A stretch of DNA of 64,000 bases, taken from assembly GCF_023715685.1 (NCBI RefSeq), contig NZ_JAMBOQ010000003.1, positions 434,001 through 498,000 of the forward strand. The letters run 5' to 3'. Below are positions 33,491 through 43,006 of this stretch, in pieces. This DNA comes from Priestia aryabhattai (GTDB lineage: Bacteria; Bacillota; Bacilli; Bacillales; Bacillaceae_H). A model generated the notes under the pieces. That model was not told the DNA's origin and did no database searches. It was given only the letters and a program-made list of their open reading frames with translations. Position 1 is the stretch's first letter, and every line of letters begins with the position of its first letter. Both the position numbers and the translations under genes were made by a program.

Positions 33491-35008
33491 TTACTCATTA
33501 TCTAAATTACTTTTTCTTTTAGCCTTATTCGCTTTATTTGGGTTATAGCGAAAGCGCTCTAAAGGACGCAAGTAGCTTGGACGCTTTGCCGTATGACTAT
33601 AAGGCAATCGCAGAAAGGTATCCCTATACTCTGTTGGGCGAAATGGAAAAAGCGGAACAAGATAAGGCATACCCAAAGATTTTAAGCGAAGCAAATGAAC
33701 CAGCAAGAAACAAAAGCCAAACGTGATGCCGACTAAACCAAACGCAGTGGCAAACAAAATAAACGGAAAACGTAATAACCGGATGGTGTTAGACATTTTA
33801 AAAATAGGCGTTGTAAAAGAAGCCAAAGCTGTCAGTGAAACAATAATAAGCAAAATATTGCTCGTTAATGCAGCTTCTACTGTTGCTTGCCCAATAACAA
33901 TCCCACCTACGATTCCTAGCGTTTGACCTACTTTTGTTGGAAGTCTGGCTCCGGCTTCTCGAAGCAGTTCAATGGTGACTTCTAAAAAAAGTACTTCAAT
34001 AACAGGTGGAAAAGGAACGTTGGTCCTTGAAAAGATAATAGGCCCAAGCAGATCTTTTGGAAGCATCTCATAATGATAAGTAACAATGGCCACATAAAGA
34101 GGCGTAGCAAAAATAGAGAAAAAGACGCCCAAAATACGAATAACTCGGAAAAATGAACCTAAAACCCACGGTAAATAGTAGTCTTCAGGTGAAATAAAGA
34201 AGTCAAGCAACGTTGACGGTCCCGTAACTGCGTAAGGGGAACCGCTCGAAAAGAAGGCAGCTTGCCCGTTTAACAGACTAAACAGAACTCGATCAATGCG
34301 TTCTGTTGTTAAAAAGAGCGGAAACGCCGTAGAAGAATTATCGGAAATTAATTGATCAAGCATTGTACTATCAAAAATGACGTCGAAATCTATATCTTCA
34401 AGGCGCTGGGTCATGGTGTCTACGTGCTGAGGGTTCGTTACGCCTTCTAAGTAAACAAGCACGACGCGTGTTTTCGATTTATTTCCTACGGTGAGTTCTT
34501 TAAAAATAAGGTTTTCGGAAATGACCGTTTTTCTCATTAAATAGAGATTGACATCTAAATCCTCCACAAAACCAATTTTAGGACCGACGACGCTGAACTC
34601 ATTTTCCGTTTCATTTTCTTTCCGAAACCCTGTATCAAAGCTTTGAACTTTAATAAGAGCTACTAGCTTGTCGTCTTTATGTAATTGAAACATCACATAG
34701 CCGCGCAGCATCTTTTCTAAAATTTCTTTTGTATCTTTTGTAACTGAAATATCTTCAATCGGCAGAACATTTTCGACTTCATGTACACTGCTTAATGTGA
34801 AGTCTAGTTTTTGAAAAGGTTCAAGTATTTTATCTTCAACACTTTGCATGTTTACGAGCTGCTTAAAATAAGTAATGATGTATTTTCGATGCTGCGAGCC
34901 AATGGCTAATGTTGTAAAGTCACTCGATTTTTTAAATTGTTTAATCAGTTCATCCAATGATTTTTTGGGCTGATCGTCTGCATTTTTTCTTTTAAATAAA
35001 CGTTTAAA
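33491..35008 (-). CDS. gerKA: GerAA-type spore germination protein
   Basis: 505 residues: a soluble N-terminal domain (1-250) with DLDVNLYLMRKTVISENLIF and VYLEGVTNPQHVDTM, then about five helices (FFSIFATPLYVAIVTYHYEMLP, GQTLGIVGGIVIGQATVEAALTS). Signature of GerA family PF03323. First gene of the operon. ATG 35008 follows GAGGGG. The longer frame to 35056 overlaps the promoter. Confidence 0.9.
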   Translation of the reverse strand, partial: FKRLFKRKNADDQPKKSLDELIKQFKKSSDFTTLAIGSQHRKYIITYFKQLVNMQSVEDKILEPFQKLDFTLSSVHEVENVLPIEDISVTKDTKEILEKMLRGYVMFQLHKDDKLVALIKVQSFDTGFRKENETENEFSVVGPKIGFVEDLDVNLYLMRKTVISENLIFKELTVGNKSKTRVVLVYLEGVTNPQHVDTMTQRLEDIDFDVIFDSTMLDQLISDNSSTAFPLFLTTERIDRVLFSLLNGQAAFFSSGSPYAVTGPSTLLDFFISPEDYYLPWVLGSFFRVIRILGVFFSIFATPLYVAIVTYHYEMLPKDLLGPIIFSRTNVPFPPVIEVLFLEVTIELLREAGARLPTKVGQTLGIVGGIVIGQATVEAALTSNILLIIVSLTALASFTTPIFKMSNTIRLLRFPFILFATAFGLVGITFGFCFLLVHLLRLKSLGMPYLVPLFPFRPTEYRDTFLRLPYSHTAKRPSYLRPLERFRYNPNKANKAKRKSNLDNE

Positions 35009-35044
35009 CATAACCGTGCCCCTCGCTTGACTTTCTATTACTGG

Positions 35045-35073
35045 TAGTTTGTTCATGTACTTCCTTTTTATTC
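35045..35073 (-). promoter_or_regulatory. SigG-type promoter of the germination operon
   Basis: The minus strand reads GAATA, 17 bases, CAAACTA, 37 bases before gerAA start. Forespore SigG promoters read about TGAATA-N17/18-CATACTA, and germinant receptor operons are SigG-dependent. Confidence 0.65.
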
Positions 35074-35116
35074 GACTATTTTTTCTTAAGAAGAAAGGGA
35101 GAATATAAAGACAAAC

Positions 35117-35154
35117 TTTACACTCTTTTACAATAGATAAACAGTGAATTTACG
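35117..35154 (+). promoter_or_regulatory. PhoP-box array upstream of alkaline phosphatase
   Basis: Four TTAACA-like hexamers are spaced 10-11 bases apart on one face: TTTACA (35117), TTTACA (35127), TAAACA (35138), TTTACG (35149). This matches Bacillus PhoP-binding repeats and implies induction under phosphate starvation. Confidence 0.75.
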
Positions 35155-35213
35155 TTTAAATGATAACTTTAGAAAGGTCAAAGACAATCACATAAAGGAG
35201 CGGGTACATTTAT

Positions 35214-36869
35214 ATGAGAAAAAAATTAGCAGGTATTACACTGGCAGGAGCGGTAGCATTGGCTTCGTTTGGTTTAGGGAATTCACTTATTCAAACCGAA
35301 GCAAAAGTGGAGCATAAACCAGCTAAGAAGCCCAAAAATGTCATCATGATGGTAATGGACGGGACGAGCTCAAATGCTACTACACTTGCAAGATGGTACA
35401 AGGGTCAACCGTTACATATGGATCAGCTGATGGCAGGAGGAGTACGTGCGTATTCGGCAGAATCTGCTATTACAGATTCCGCTCCGGCAGCTACTGCTTT
35501 AGCAACAGGAAATAAATCAAATTCAGGTTATGTAGGTGTGCTGCCTTCGGTAGTGAATACACCTGGGGTTAAATCAGTAGAAAAAGAGGATCAATTTCGT
35601 CCGGTAGCAAACGTTCTAGAAGGAGCAAAGCTTTCAGGGCGCGCGACAGGAATTGTGGCTACTTCTGAAATCCAGCACGCTACACCAGCTGGTTTTTCAG
35701 CTCACAACTATAACCGTGATGATTTTCAAACGCTAGCCGAGCAGCAAGTGTATCAAAATATTGATGTAGTACTTGGAGGAGGTAAGCAATCTCTTCTTCC
35801 AGGAAAAGAAGAAAAAAGCCGGAAAGACGCTGAAAACTTAGTTAACGTATTGAACAAAAGAGGATATGACTTTGTAGAAAATAAAAAGGAATTAGAGCAG
35901 TCACGCTCTAAAAAAATCTGGGGGAGCTTCGCCGATCGAGACTTAGCGTATGATATGGACCGACCACAGACAAAAGCAGAACAGCCAAAGTTATCTCAAA
36001 TGACAAATAAAGCAATAACAACACTATCCAAAGATAAAGACGGTTTTTTCTTATTTGTTGAAGGAAGCAAAACGGATTGGGCAGCTCATGCGAATGATCC
36101 AGTAGGAATGATTAGCGATGTATTAGCGTTTGATGAAGCAGTGGGCAAAGCAGTAGAGTTCGCTAAAAAAGATGGAAATACGATGGTTATTGCGATTGCC
36201 GATCACGGAAACAGCGGTCTTTCAATCGGTAATGCAAATACAACAAAAGGATACGATACCACACCTGTTTCTGCTTATATAGATCCATTAAAAAAAGCAA
36301 AAATGACATTAGAAGGTGCTACGTCTAAATTAAAAGAAGATTTATCAAATAAAGAAGAAGTAGCTGCTTTGTACGGTTTATCAAATCTAACTTCAGAGGA
36401 AAAAGCGCAGCTGACTAAAGCAAAGGATAAAAAAGAAATCAGTGCTACATTATCGAAGTTATTAGCCAGCCGAGCAAACCTTGGATTCACAACGGGCGGT
36501 CATACGGGTGAGGATGTATTTTTATATTCATACGGCGTAAATCGACCAACGGGGCACTTTGATAATACGGACATTGCCAAACATATGGCTAAGTCAATGA
36601 ACATTAACTTAAACGAATTAACAAACGAGTTATTTATTGAAGCAAATAAAGCTTTTAAAGGCTCAAATGTAGGGGTTGACTTAAAAGACAAAAACAACCC
36701 TGTGCTGGTGGTTACAAATAATAAGCGAACGGTACGTTTCCCAGTAAATAAAAATATTGCTATTGTAAATGGAAAAGAAATTCAAATGGAGAGCGTGGTG
36801 GTACAGGATAAAAAGAATCGCTTCTTCGTACCGAAACAAGCACAGCAAATTGTGAAAAATGAAAAGTAA
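35214..36869 (+). CDS. phoA: Secreted alkaline phosphatase with C-terminal stalk-like domain
   Basis: 551 residues. A signal peptide of about 30 residues is followed by the alkaline phosphatase fold: metal Asp 49 in VMDGTSS, nucleophile Ser 89 in TDSAPAATALATG, metal sites in EGSKTDWAAHAND, IADHGNSG and TGGHTGED. About 75 extra C-terminal residues (NNKRTVRFPVNKNIAIVNGKE, RFFVPKQAQQIV) resemble a copper amine oxidase-like N1 stalk domain. This makes it longer than the usual about 460-residue Bacillus enzymes. The symbol names the family, not a specific paralogue. Confidence 0.92.
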   Translation: MRKKLAGITLAGAVALASFGLGNSLIQTEAKVEHKPAKKPKNVIMMVMDGTSSNATTLARWYKGQPLHMDQLMAGGVRAYSAESAITDSAPAATALATGNKSNSGYVGVLPSVVNTPGVKSVEKEDQFRPVANVLEGAKLSGRATGIVATSEIQHATPAGFSAHNYNRDDFQTLAEQQVYQNIDVVLGGGKQSLLPGKEEKSRKDAENLVNVLNKRGYDFVENKKELEQSRSKKIWGSFADRDLAYDMDRPQTKAEQPKLSQMTNKAITTLSKDKDGFFLFVEGSKTDWAAHANDPVGMISDVLAFDEAVGKAVEFAKKDGNTMVIAIADHGNSGLSIGNANTTKGYDTTPVSAYIDPLKKAKMTLEGATSKLKEDLSNKEEVAALYGLSNLTSEEKAQLTKAKDKKEISATLSKLLASRANLGFTTGGHTGEDVFLYSYGVNRPTGHFDNTDIAKHMAKSMNINLNELTNELFIEANKAFKGSNVGVDLKDKNNPVLVVTNNKRTVRFPVNKNIAIVNGKEIQMESVVVQDKKNRFFVPKQAQQIVKNEK

Positions 36870-36879
36870 GAAATTAATG

Positions 36880-36917
36880 CAAAACAGGCCGGATTATAAC
36901 TTTAGGCCTGTTTTTTT
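36880..36917 (+). terminator. Terminator of alkaline phosphatase gene
   Basis: AAACAGGCC / GGCCTGTTT with a 13-base loop, then T-run. Confidence 0.85.
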
Positions 36918-37622
36918 ACAAATAATAGATGATTAATTAGGTGTATGTAGCCTTTATAGAGGAATGAATTGATTTATTTTACAAATAAATAGCTTTGAAC
37001 ACTTAAAGGAATGGAAAGTCTTCACGTTTAACTATATGTGATTTATACTATGAAATGGTATAATAATCATAGTTTTAAAAGGAACTAGTTCGGAATACAT
37101 ATGTAAGTTCATAACGTTGTATGCTAGAATTTTTATAATAAAATGAATAAAAAATACATAAATTCTTTTGGATGAAATCAAAAATTCATGGTTATTAAGG
37201 ATAATATGTAATTAATTACCTTGAATAAAAAGTAAAAAAATTAATAAAAGTATGGGAGAAAGAACGTAGAACATGTTTTAATAGTAAGAGAAGACAAAAT
37301 GATTGAAAAGAGCGTGTCGCCTTTATCGAAAATGACGAATAAAGATTTTGGCATGCTGATTTACAGATTATAAAAAGGGTATTAAATCATTGTTAGGAAA
37401 ATAAATGATAATAGATAAACGGTTTTTATTTCTTCTTCTAGAAAACCTACAACTATTGCAATATTCCCCATGAACAATCGTTATCCGTTCCATTAACGAT
37501 TAGCGTCCGTGTAGATCATTCATCTCAACATAAAAACACTATAACTATGTGTAGACATGCATAAAACAGAATGGGCAATAGTTCGTACTATACTTTAACA
37601 TTGTATCCTAGGGGGAGTCAGG
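36918..37622. other. 700-bp AT-rich region without a clear gene
   Basis: No long frame. I note a 24-codon frame at 37298-37372 (ends MLIYRL) with no good ribosome binding site, the palindrome GAACTAGTTC near 37082, and an inverted repeat AATCGTTA / TAACGATT (37476-37501). The right part should hold the promoter of the LytTR regulator. Small RNA content cannot be excluded. Confidence 0.5.
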
Positions 37623-38366
37623 ATGAACAAAATTAACTTAATTATTGCCGATGATAACGAAGATTCGGTTGAAATTTTAGATTATTTTATAGAACAGCTT
37701 CCGGAATTTGAAGTTATTAGCATCTGCAAAGACGGAGAGCAGCTTGTACAAGAAGTGATGGCTAAGAGTCCAGACCTTTTGCTTGTAGATATTAATATGC
37801 CTACGATCAACGGTGTAGATGCAATAAAGAAGTGTCTGCGCATTAAGCCGAATTTAAAGTTCATTTTTATCACCGGTTATGATGAATTTGCTGTGAAGGC
37901 ATTTGAGTTGTCAGCACTGGATTACATTGTAAAACCGATTGAAAAAACAAGGCTTTATATGGCGTTAGAGCGGGCAAAAAACTCCATTGGAATTGATAAA
38001 AATCAGTCAAAAAAGCCAAGTGATCAATTGAAGAGACTGCCTGTAAAATTTAATGGATCTACTTATTACATTCCAATTGATCAAATTATTTTTATCGAAA
38101 AATCCGGAAAAAAATGCTTAATCTATACTCAATCACGTGTCTATGAGACGTATGAAAATATTAGTGATATCTATATGTATTTGAATCCTTCGGTATTTAG
38201 TCAAACACATCGGTCTTATATCGTAAATTTACAGAAAGTTTCGCACATCACACCAAAAAACGAAACATATCTTGTTTATTTCTTAGAAATTGATGAATAT
38301 GCTCATATTTCAAAATTAAAAATCCAAGACGTTCAAAAACAGCTGCATCAGTTAATGACGAATTAA
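37623..38366 (+). CDS. LytTR family response regulator
   Basis: 247 residues: receiver with acidic pair DDNED, phospho-acceptor in LLVDINMPTING, Lys in DYIVKPIEKTRL; LytTR DNA-binding domain at about 140-245 (FSQTHRSYIVNLQKVSHI). RBS GGGGGAG precedes the ATG. It is followed by a weak terminator and 160 bases later by a hybrid kinase on the same strand, the likely partner by position. Confidence 0.87.
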   Translation: MNKINLIIADDNEDSVEILDYFIEQLPEFEVISICKDGEQLVQEVMAKSPDLLLVDINMPTINGVDAIKKCLRIKPNLKFIFITGYDEFAVKAFELSALDYIVKPIEKTRLYMALERAKNSIGIDKNQSKKPSDQLKRLPVKFNGSTYYIPIDQIIFIEKSGKKCLIYTQSRVYETYENISDIYMYLNPSVFSQTHRSYIVNLQKVSHITPKNETYLVYFLEIDEYAHISKLKIQDVQKQLHQLMTN

Positions 38367-38405
38367 GAGATGCTGCTGCTTCTAAAATAGTCATGTTGAT
38401 GGAAG

Positions 38406-38436
38406 GACGAAGCTTATGTAAGTTTCGTCTATTTTA
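38406..38436 (+). terminator. Weak terminator between LytTR gene and hybrid kinase gene
   Basis: GACGAAGCTT / AAGTTTCGTC, one mismatch, then TATTTTATG. It may allow read-through. Confidence 0.5.
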
Positions 38437-38525
38437 TGTGTCTGCTTTGGGAATAAATGATATTAATATAGTTCTTATGAAGAGAGTTAGATAGAAGAAG
38501 TAACGTTGAATTGAAAGGAAAGAAA

Positions 38526-41500
38526 ATGATTTCAATTACTGGTCACTATAATGAATTTACCGTATTTCTTGCTGTCATTGTAGGGATTCTTGCCTCTTAT
38601 ACAGCACTTGATATTATGAGCAAAATGATGAAAAAACAGCGGAACAATTATTTGTGGCTTACACTGTCAGCGGCTTCAATGGGGATTGGAGTGGGGGCGA
38701 TGCATTATATTGCTATGCTTGCTTATTATGTTCCTGTGAGCTTTCATTTTGATGTTGTACTTTCTGTCCTTGCTTTAATAATAGCGATTAGCGGATCACT
38801 AGGTGCGTTTTGGACATTCTGGAAATGGCGCACGTCGGTATGGTCAGGGCTTATTTTGGGAAGCAGTATTCTGGGTACACATTATATGGCAATGGCAGCA
38901 ATCGAAACAGAAGCGCATATTCACTATGCATTGCTATCTGTTTTGCTTTCAATCATCGTTGCCCTCTTCGTTGCATTTTATGCTATGCATTTGTTTTTTC
39001 GATCGAAAAGCGTGAAAGCTAATCCGTTTCTTAAACTTGTTAGCTCTATTTTGCTAGGTATTGGCATTTCAGTTATGCATTTCATCAGTATGTATGGAAT
39101 GAAACTGCATATTGAACACTCAGTTGTCAGAAAATGGGGCCAGTGGCTGCCGTATCAAGCTCCTTTTTCCAATATTATTGCAAGTGTCACCATTACGCTA
39201 CTCATTGTCTTCCTACTCGTTGCTGCTTTTAAGCGCCAGGAAGAAGTGAGGGACAGTCAATTAAAAGAAGAGTATTATCAATCTCTTTTTAACTACAATC
39301 CTAACATTGTGTGTGCGGTTGATTTGTACGGCAATATTCAAACGATTAATCCAAAAGGAACAGAACTCACAGGATATACGTTGAATCAAATGGAAAAGAT
39401 TCCATTTCCTTATATGTTCAGAGAAGCTGACAGGGCCGAAGAATATATGTGGAAATCCCTGAGCGGAGATTCTGTTTATTATGAGGCAACGCTAATTCGT
39501 AAAGATAATCAGCCTGTATACGTTGAAGTAACGCAAATGCCCATTATTGTTCATGATCAAATTAAAGGCAGTTACGTCATCGCCAAAGATGTGACAGATC
39601 GAAAAATGGCTCAACAGCAGCTTATGGATTTACAAAAAGATTTAAAACGTACGCTTTCACAGCAAGATGGCGCTATTTTTAAATTTGTGAAAAGTAGTAA
39701 CGGATATATTCATACGATGTGTGAAGGTACCTTGATTAGTCAAATGGGATATGAGGAAATGGACGTGGTCGGCAAAACACTTGATGAATTTTTACCTGAA
39801 TCCCACGCAAAAGAAAATAAGAGGTACTATGATAAAGCATGGGCGGGAGAGAAAGTGTCGTATGAAGTACTTTTGAACGATTTTGCTTACTATACGAAGT
39901 TAACACCTCATATTTACAAAGGAGAAGTAAAAGAAGTCATTGGTTCTATAGTAGATATTACAGATCTTCACGAAGCACGAGAAAAACTGGCTAAAAGTGA
40001 AAGCATGTATCGCTCCGTTCTTTCTACGATGTCAGAAGGTGTTGTGTTTCATGATCTTGAAGGAAACTTAATTGCTGCTAATGCGTACGCTGCTAAAATC
40101 TTACAAGTGCCCTATGATGAGATGTTATTAGTTAATCCCTTTGGTTTAGACTGGGAAATTATTCATCCTGACGGTACACCTTTTGCACTGGAAGACATTC
40201 CATCTGTCCGATGTCTTCATGCAAAAGAGCCTGTACGAAATACAGTCATGGGCATTTATTTAAATGAGAAAAAGTTGACTTGGCTTTCGGTGAATGCTGA
40301 ACCTCTTCAAGAAAGCAAATATTATAAAGGCGTAGTTGTCACATTTTATGATATTACAAAACAGCAGGAACAAGAACAAGATTTGCTTCATTCCAATCAG
40401 CAAATGATTATAGCAAAAGAAGAAGCCGAAAAGGCAAATCAAGCCAAGTCTGAATTTTTATCAAAAGTAAGCCATGAACTTCGTACGCCTTTAAACAGTA
40501 TTTTAGGTTATGCACAGATATTGGAAGAGCAAGGGGAAAAAGATTTAACAGAAAAACAATTGAATCGTATACGAAAAATTTTAAAAGCAGGTAATCATCT
40601 TCTTTATTTGATAAATGAAACGCTTGATTTATCGAAAATTGAATCAGGTCACTTGGCGATTAATCTTGAACCGGTGTCGGTAAAAGAGGCGATTGAAGAC
40701 GCACTTAAAATTATGAAACCATTAGCAAAAGATAAGCATAGTATATTTTATACACGCTTTCACGCATCACAGGAAGTCTTTGTTGAAGTAGATGAACTTC
40801 GGTTTCAGCAGATCTTATTAAATCTGCTTACCAATGCCATTAAATATTCGCCTGCTTACCGCGATATAACTATCTATACCGACATCAATCAACATCACGT
40901 AACCATATTGATTGAAGATAGGGGCTTTGGAATTCCAGCTTCAGAATTAAATCGGATTTTTGAACCTTTCTACCGTGTAAATAGACTAGAAAAAGAGGGA
41001 ACAGGGATTGGGTTGGCGCTTGTAAAGCAGCTTGTTGTATTAATGAATGGAACGTGCGGAGTGCGAAGTGAAGAAGGAAAAGGCAGTACATTTTGGGTTC
41101 GTTTTCCCTTGGTGCATTCACCTGTTCCTGAACGCTTACCAAATGAAGGGGAAGCCGAGTCATTTTTAGGTTTTTCCATGCCGATCTCCATTGTATATAT
41201 TGAGGATAACGATACAAATATTGAGCTTATGCAATCGATTCTTTCTCCATACAAGAAGGTTAAGCTCTTAGTTGCCAAGACAGGAGAAAACGGCATCCAG
41301 CTGATCAGGTCCATTTCACCGGATATGATCTTAATTGATATTGATTTACCTGATATGAATGGTTTTGAGGTATGCAAACAGCTTCAGCTGGAAAAAGAGT
41401 TGAAGCATATTCCACGCATCGCCCTGAGTGCAAGCGCGATGCAAAGCGATATTGATCAAGCTTTTTTAGTCGGCTTTAGTGAATACGTAACAAAGCCTAT

Positions 41501-41549
41501 TCATATTTCAACGTTTTTGAATGTATTAAAACGCTTAACAAAAGCTTAA
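38526..41549 (+). CDS. MHYT-PAS hybrid histidine kinase with C-terminal receiver
   Basis: 1007 residues. The membrane sensor (1-245) has seven helices with three MHYT-type motifs (MHYIAMLAYY, THYMAMAAI, MHFISMYGM), a domain proposed to bind copper and sense O2, CO or NO. Next come about three PAS domains (residues 255-620), HisKA (FLSKVSHELRTPLNSILGYAQIL), HATPase (LLNLLTNAIKYSP, GTGIGLALVKQL) and a receiver with phosphorylatable Asp in MILIDIDLPDMNGFEV. Hybrid kinases are uncommon in Bacillus. ATG 38526 follows AAAGGAAAG. Confidence 0.9.
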   Translation: MISITGHYNEFTVFLAVIVGILASYTALDIMSKMMKKQRNNYLWLTLSAASMGIGVGAMHYIAMLAYYVPVSFHFDVVLSVLALIIAISGSLGAFWTFWKWRTSVWSGLILGSSILGTHYMAMAAIETEAHIHYALLSVLLSIIVALFVAFYAMHLFFRSKSVKANPFLKLVSSILLGIGISVMHFISMYGMKLHIEHSVVRKWGQWLPYQAPFSNIIASVTITLLIVFLLVAAFKRQEEVRDSQLKEEYYQSLFNYNPNIVCAVDLYGNIQTINPKGTELTGYTLNQMEKIPFPYMFREADRAEEYMWKSLSGDSVYYEATLIRKDNQPVYVEVTQMPIIVHDQIKGSYVIAKDVTDRKMAQQQLMDLQKDLKRTLSQQDGAIFKFVKSSNGYIHTMCEGTLISQMGYEEMDVVGKTLDEFLPESHAKENKRYYDKAWAGEKVSYEVLLNDFAYYTKLTPHIYKGEVKEVIGSIVDITDLHEAREKLAKSESMYRSVLSTMSEGVVFHDLEGNLIAANAYAAKILQVPYDEMLLVNPFGLDWEIIHPDGTPFALEDIPSVRCLHAKEPVRNTVMGIYLNEKKLTWLSVNAEPLQESKYYKGVVVTFYDITKQQEQEQDLLHSNQQMIIAKEEAEKANQAKSEFLSKVSHELRTPLNSILGYAQILEEQGEKDLTEKQLNRIRKILKAGNHLLYLINETLDLSKIESGHLAINLEPVSVKEAIEDALKIMKPLAKDKHSIFYTRFHASQEVFVEVDELRFQQILLNLLTNAIKYSPAYRDITIYTDINQHHVTILIEDRGFGIPASELNRIFEPFYRVNRLEKEGTGIGLALVKQLVVLMNGTCGVRSEEGKGSTFWVRFPLVHSPVPERLPNEGEAESFLGFSMPISIVYIEDNDTNIELMQSILSPYKKVKLLVAKTGENGIQLIRSISPDMILIDIDLPDMNGFEVCKQLQLEKELKHIPRIALSASAMQSDIDQAFLVGFSEYVTKPIHISTFLNVLKRLTKA

Positions 41550-41633
41550 CAAAAGTTTAGAAGGCATTTAATTGACTTATTAGTCGACCTTTTGTAAAAT
41601 AAAAACAACTTAATACATTTACTTCTTACGGAG

Positions 41634-41734
41634 TAAAGGGGAGTAGCGTCAGGGAAACCTGAAACAAAGTCGTCATTACATGGAATATTCCATCGGCTTT
41701 GTTGGCATAATGATTATGCTTAGCAAGACCTTTG
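41634..41734 (+). ncRNA. yybP-ykoY (manganese) riboswitch
   Basis: The hallmark AAAGGGGAGTAGC near 41635 is followed by a CAGG/CCTG hairpin, CAAAGTCGTCA, a central hairpin, CGGCTTTGTTGGCATA and GCTTAGCAAGACCTTTG. The P1 3' strand (CCTTT) is also the 5' arm of the following terminator, so ligand-bound P1 should block termination. It precedes a TerC-family gene, as in B. subtilis ykoY. Confidence 0.9.
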
Positions 41735-41757
41735 CCATATTTGGCAAAGGTCTTTTT
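41725..41757 (+). terminator. Riboswitch terminator
   Basis: AAGACCTTTGCCA / TGGCAAAGGTCTT followed by T-run, overlapping the P1 3' strand of the manganese riboswitch. Confidence 0.85.
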
Positions 41758-41817
41758 GTGTTTTATTCCGGTAATGAGGATAAATAAACTTATACAAAGA
41801 AACGAGAGGGGATTTTT

Positions 41818-42633
41818 ATGGATGCATCGCTTTTGTTAGAGTATGGATGGGTATTGCTAGTGCTGGTTGCATTAGAAGGGATTTTGGCGGCGGATAATGC
41901 TCTTGTGATGGCCATTATGGTCAAACATTTACCGGAAGAAAAACGCAAGAAGGCATTATTTTACGGATTAGCCGGTGCCTTTATTTTTAGATTTGGTTCA
42001 TTGTTCTTAATTTCATTTTTAGTAGACGTATGGCAGCTTCAAGCCATAGGAGCCATTTACTTATTGTTCATTTCCATTAATCATATCGTGAAGCGATATG
42101 TGAAAAAAGACGATCGCGAAAAAGTGAAAGAAGCAGATAAGAAAAAGGGCTCAAGTTTCTGGATGACGGTTTTAAAAGTAGAAATAGCGGACATTGCTTT
42201 TGCCGTTGATTCAATTTTGGCCGCTGTGGCTCTTGCTGTTACATTGCCAACAACAAATCTTCCTCAAATTGGCGGACTCGATGGCGGACAATTCTTGGTG
42301 ATCTTTGCCGGAGGAATTATAGGATTAATTATTATGCGTTTTGCTGCAACTTGGTTCGTCAAGCTATTAAATACGCGCCCAGGCCTAGAAACGGCTGCTT
42401 TTGCTATCGTAGGCTGGGTAGGGGTTAAGTTAGCGGTCTACACCCTTGCTCATCCAGAGTTAGGTATTATTAATGAACACTTCCCTGAATCAAAAGTGTG
42501 GAAAATTACGTTTTGGATTGTGTTACTTGCCATAGCAGCTTCAGGCTGGTTTCTATCTAAAAATAAAGAACAAACTGATCTTGAAGGATCAGAGAAAGAA
42601 AAAGAATCGTTAAAAAAAATTGAAAATCAATAA
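41818..42633 (+). CDS. ykoY: TerC family membrane protein (manganese exporter, YkoY/MeeY type)
   Basis: 271 residues with about seven helices. TerC signatures are LVALEGILAADNALVMAIMV near the start and VEIADIAFAVDSILAAVAL near residue 120, each with the conserved acidic residues in the membrane. Related YkoY (MeeY) exports manganese, including for secreted enzymes. The riboswitch upstream should turn it on at high manganese. RBS GAGAGGGG. Confidence 0.9.
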   Translation: MDASLLLEYGWVLLVLVALEGILAADNALVMAIMVKHLPEEKRKKALFYGLAGAFIFRFGSLFLISFLVDVWQLQAIGAIYLLFISINHIVKRYVKKDDREKVKEADKKKGSSFWMTVLKVEIADIAFAVDSILAAVALAVTLPTTNLPQIGGLDGGQFLVIFAGGIIGLIIMRFAATWFVKLLNTRPGLETAAFAIVGWVGVKLAVYTLAHPELGIINEHFPESKVWKITFWIVLLAIAASGWFLSKNKEQTDLEGSEKEKESLKKIENQ

Positions 42634-42636
42634 TAC

Positions 42637-42678
42637 AAAAAAACGCGCCTTCAATGCGAACTGAAAGCGCGTTTTTTA
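42637..42678 (+). terminator. Terminator of terC-type gene
   Basis: AAAAACGCGC / GCGCGTTTTT with an inner TTCA/TGAA stem. Confidence 0.85.
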
Positions 42679-43006
42679 TATTAAGACAAAATACCTAGTT
42701 TAGATCGTTTAGAGAAAGGGTAAAAGAACTAACTGCTGTTTAATTACTGTATATCCGAATGTTTTGCTTTTTCGTTCATATTCTGTAGAGAACAGAAAGT
42801 AGCGGTGAGTAATTCAGTTCAATGAAGTTTATTTCAGTTCATAAACATATATTTCAAATGTATGTTAATTGGTAAAAATGAGCTATTATGGGTTATAATA
42901 AAGGGAAATTAAAAGGAGCAGAACGCTTCTCAACCCTGCTCGTCATCAAAAGAATAAATATTAACATGGTATAAAGCAACTGAGTATAGTAAAAGAGGTG
43001 AAGCCA
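42679..43006. other. Intergenic leader of sigI
   Basis: About 330 AT-rich bases with a TATAAT at 42894 and a poor upstream -35 (TTGGTA, 19-base spacing). No SigI-type autoregulatory promoter and no gene seen. Confidence 0.4.

Noticed and set aside
37298..37372. 24-codon frame in the gene-free region as a gene
   Set aside because: No proper ribosome binding site or terminator, and too short to judge by codon use. Kept only as a note.
40885..41377. Antisense frames of 110 and 135 codons under the hybrid kinase gene
   Set aside because: They lie opposite conserved kinase motifs, lack ribosome binding sites and have no recognisable product.
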